From: Chloroflexota bacterium
GTDB taxonomy: Bacteria > Chloroflexota > UBA11872 > VXOZ01
DNA: 64,000 bases
Reading direction: 5' to 3'
Assembly (NCBI GenBank): GCA_012270555.1
Contig: JAAXIC010000030.1
Coordinates: 82,097-146,096, forward strand
The position numbers and the translations under genes are program-made. The notes beneath the pieces are model-generated. The model ran no database searches. It had not been told where the DNA came from and saw nothing but the letters and a program-made list of their open reading frames with translations. Shown here one piece after another: positions 61,118 to 64,000 of this stretch; position 1 is the first letter of the stretch, and each line of letters opens with the position of its first letter.

Positions 61118-61450
61118 ATGCCCAAGAATACGGGAAGTTTCATATTCGGCTTGACGTTTGGCGCGCTGTGCGGTGTGGTCATGGCACTGCTGCTGACGCC
61201 CCAGAGCGGGGAAGAGACCCGCGAACTCCTTGGCAAGAAGACGGATGACCTCAAGCGAGGCGCTGAAGACGCGGTTGGGCGCGCGCGTGAGAGCACTGCG
61301 GGCTTCGTGGAGCGCGGCCGCAGTATCGCCGAAGACGCGCAAACGCGGCTGCACGGACTGCACGCCACCGAGCAACCCGAGCCAGAGCCGCTGCCGGAGC
61401 CGCAACCGGAGTTGCAGCCGGAACGAGCGGAGAGCCAGGTCCAAGTCTGA
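61118..61450 (+). CDS. YtxH domain protein
   Basis: The protein is 110 residues from the ATG at 61118, with GGAAGG and AAGGA upstream. A single N-terminal membrane helix (G-L-T-F-G-A-L-C-G-V-V-M-A-L-L-L) is followed by T-P-Q-S-G-E-E-T-R, the YtxH/Gsh-like signature. An amphipathic, likely coiled-coil segment and a Pro-Glu repeat tail (E-P-E-P-L-P-E-P) follow. Members are membrane-bound stress-associated proteins of unknown mechanism. Confidence 0.85.
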   Translation: MPKNTGSFIFGLTFGALCGVVMALLLTPQSGEETRELLGKKTDDLKRGAEDAVGRARESTAGFVERGRSIAEDAQTRLHGLHATEQPEPEPLPEPQPELQPERAESQVQV

Positions 61451-61786
61451 TCAGTCCTGCAGCAGCACGACGGTAGTCGCTCGAGGCTAGCCTCGAGGCA
61501 CGTCGCTCATTATGTAGCTTGGGACAGGCCGATCGGCAAAGACAAACGGGGAGGGGCCGTATCCTAAAGCAATTGCCTCCCCAAACCTTCCCGTGCCCAC
61601 ACGGGAAGGTGTTTTGTTTAATCTTGGTGTAGCCACGCCTTCTGCGCCGGGATGTCAGCACGCAGGTGGCCTTGCTACAGTCCGTTTTCGACCGAGAGGA
61701 AAGAGCAGCGTGAGCAATTGGCAGTGAGATCATCCAGTACGCAAAAAGAGAAAGAGCTCCAGTCTGATGGGGATGCAAGCGACCTG
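61451..61786. other. Intergenic region, 336 bp
   Basis: Contains an 18-bp perfect palindrome CTCGAGGCT/AGCCTCGAG (61480-61497), a GACAAACGG ... TATCCTAAAGC motif (61541-61570) also found after mtnP, and the intrinsic terminator at 61585-61619. Nothing else is recognised. A riboswitch upstream of mtnP is possible but no known class fits. Confidence 0.5.
61585..61619 (+). terminator. Rho-independent terminator
   Basis: An 11-bp perfect stem ACCTTCCCGTG/CACGGGAAGGT with a 4-nt loop is followed directly by GTTTTGTTT. It is the clearest intrinsic terminator of the window. It lies 135 nt after the ytxH-like gene and about 170 nt before mtnP, so it may end the former or attenuate the latter. Confidence 0.8.
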
Positions 61787-62659
61787 ATGAGGACGCAAGC
61801 GACGGCCAGAGTCGGCATCGTCGGCGGCACGGGCTTTGCCGACATCGAAGGTTTGCAAGACCGTCGGGACGTGCACATTGCCACCCCGTTCGGACCGCCG
61901 AGCGATGCGTATACGTTGGGCACGTTGCACGGCGTCCCTCTGGCTTTCTTGCCCCGGCATGGCCGCGGACATTACATCCAACCCAGTGACCTGAATGCCC
62001 ACGCCAATATCTTTGGGTTCAAACGCCTCGGCGTCGAGTTCCTCATTTCGATTTCCGCGTGCGGCTCACTGCGTCAAGAACTCGCCCCCCAGCACATACT
62101 GGTGCCGGATCAACTGTACGATCACACGAAACGACGTGTGAGTACGTTCTTTGGCGACGGCATCGTGGCCCACGTCGGCTTTGCCCAACCGTTCTGCCCG
62201 GTGCTCAGCAGCACGCTCTTTGAGACCGGCCAAGCGCTCGGCATCGCAATGCACAGCGGCGGCACGTACATCTGCATTGAGGGCCCGCAGTTCTCAACAA
62301 AGGCCGAGTCAGAAGTCTACCGCAGTTGGGGTATGGATGTGATCGGTATGACGGCGGTGCCGGAAGCCAAGCTGGCGCGGGAGGCGGAAATCTGTTACGC
62401 CACGCTCGCCTGTGTCACGGACTACGACGTGTGGCACGAAACAGCCGGCGAGGTTACGGTAGAGATGGTAATTGAAAACCTGCAACAGAATGTCGATCAC
62501 GCCAAGGAGATCGTGCGGCGCGCCATCACCGCGCTGCCGGATGAGCGCAGCGCCTGTCAATGTCCTGAGGCGCTTGCCAACGCCATCATCACCGCGCCGG
62601 ACAGCATTCCGGCCGCCCAGCGTGCTACGCTAGATCTGATTGTCGGCAAATACATCTAG
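61787..62659 (+). CDS. mtnP: S-methyl-5'-thioadenosine phosphorylase
   Basis: The protein is 290 residues from the ATG at 61787. An in-frame GTG at 61724 is an alternative. Its PNP-family-2 features are V-G-I-V-G-G-T-G-F at the start, L-P-R-H-G-R-G-H for phosphate, and G-T-Y-I-C-I-E-G-P-Q-F-S-T-K-A-E-S with M-D-V-I-G-M-T for the purine and ribose site. It phosphorolyses methylthioadenosine to adenine and methylthioribose 1-phosphate. It is upstream of a PfkB kinase gene and ahcY, forming a SAM by-product salvage group. Confidence 0.93.
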   Translation: MRTQATARVGIVGGTGFADIEGLQDRRDVHIATPFGPPSDAYTLGTLHGVPLAFLPRHGRGHYIQPSDLNAHANIFGFKRLGVEFLISISACGSLRQELAPQHILVPDQLYDHTKRRVSTFFGDGIVAHVGFAQPFCPVLSSTLFETGQALGIAMHSGGTYICIEGPQFSTKAESEVYRSWGMDVIGMTAVPEAKLAREAEICYATLACVTDYDVWHETAGEVTVEMVIENLQQNVDHAKEIVRRAITALPDERSACQCPEALANAIITAPDSIPAAQRATLDLIVGKYI

Positions 62660-62752
62660 AACCGAGAGAGACAAACGGATATATCCTAAAGCCATGAACG
62701 ATACCGCTGTGTGGCTGCCATACACCTCTCTTCCTTGGTGGAAGCCACTGCA

Positions 62753-62832
62753 AAACTCTGCCAAGCAGTTGGACTTGAACTGGATCGGCACCGATTTCCC
62801 CTCACCCCGGCCCTCTCCCCAGGGAGAGGGAG
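62753..62832. repeat. Extended family B repeat, reverse orientation
   Basis: CCCCTCACCCCGG-CCCTCTCCCC (62798-62832) preceded by a tail (62753-62797) with CCAAGCAGTTGG and CTGGATCGG. Its reverse complement aligns with 25570-25631 without gaps. It lies in the mtnP-kinase spacer. Confidence 0.78.
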
Positions 62833-62898
62833 TTATTCTTGCCTGCCAGCAGCACAGGTTGCGTGAGTATCACCTTAGTGGAGGCACGTAGCAGCGAC

Positions 62899-64000
<1,102 letters not shown>

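Noticed and set aside
61451..61786. Riboswitch upstream of mtnP
   Set aside because: A terminator is present, but none of the known SAM, SAH or preQ1 consensus elements could be matched. It is recorded only as a terminator and an unexplained motif.

Overview
The window looks like a chromosomal segment of an uncultivated, probably monoderm bacterium, most likely Chloroflexota of the marine or sponge-associated type. This is inference. The support is a moderately high G+C content, a MurT/GatD lipid II amidation pair and a DarA-type cyclic-di-AMP receptor (both typical of monoderms), many Gfo/Idh/MocA, enolase-superfamily and sulfatase genes, and several families of short palindromic repeats. 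No phage, integrase, transposase, rRNA operon or CRISPR array is visible.

Layout. 1-7228: a redox and lipid-transport neighbourhood with an FAD oxidoreductase (cut by the window edge), a Rieske oxygenase, a GPP34-cytochrome P450 fusion and an MMPL/RND exporter. 7505-19760: accessory catabolic and transport genes, namely a sulfatase, two Gfo/Idh oxidoreductases, an orphan Tat-exported solute-binding lipoprotein, a CPBP protease, an EamA transporter, a sugar isomerase, a degenerate PIG-L lipoprotein overlapping an M55 aminopeptidase, and an AAC(3)-like acetyltransferase. 19937-25506: core functions, with a Fur regulator, gatD, murT, darA and isocitrate dehydrogenase.

25949-39607: cell-surface glycan region. 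It holds a sugar nucleotidyltransferase and methyltransferase, a beta-propeller lipoprotein and a TPR protein, then five glycosyltransferases, an O-antigen-ligase-like polymerase and a polyprenyl-phosphate sugar transferase, mostly with overlapping or near-touching genes. 39704-43034: two enolase-superfamily enzymes flanking a PHP phosphoesterase. 43200-44105: rplU, rpmA and tRNA-Ala(CGC). 44267-50242: a seven-repeat RCC1-like lipoprotein, a PAS-LuxR regulator, a single-domain voltage-gated channel with a TLEGW filter, and an NCS2 permease with an extra C-terminal domain. 50534-52160: two toxin-antitoxin modules and an HsdS remnant. 52160-58270: envelope and miscellaneous genes. 58399-64000: housekeeping metabolism with tpiA, a cysteine desulfurase, and mtnP-PfkB kinase-ahcY for clearing SAM by-products.

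The most unusual items are the GPP34-P450 fusion and its neighbours, the calcium-channel-like filter, the NCS2 fusion, the exact seven-repeat propeller, a nested set of inverted repeats at 30212-30302, and repeat families that expand in tandem inside operons (murT-gatD, rplU-rpmA) or insert in frame into a glycosyltransferase gene.
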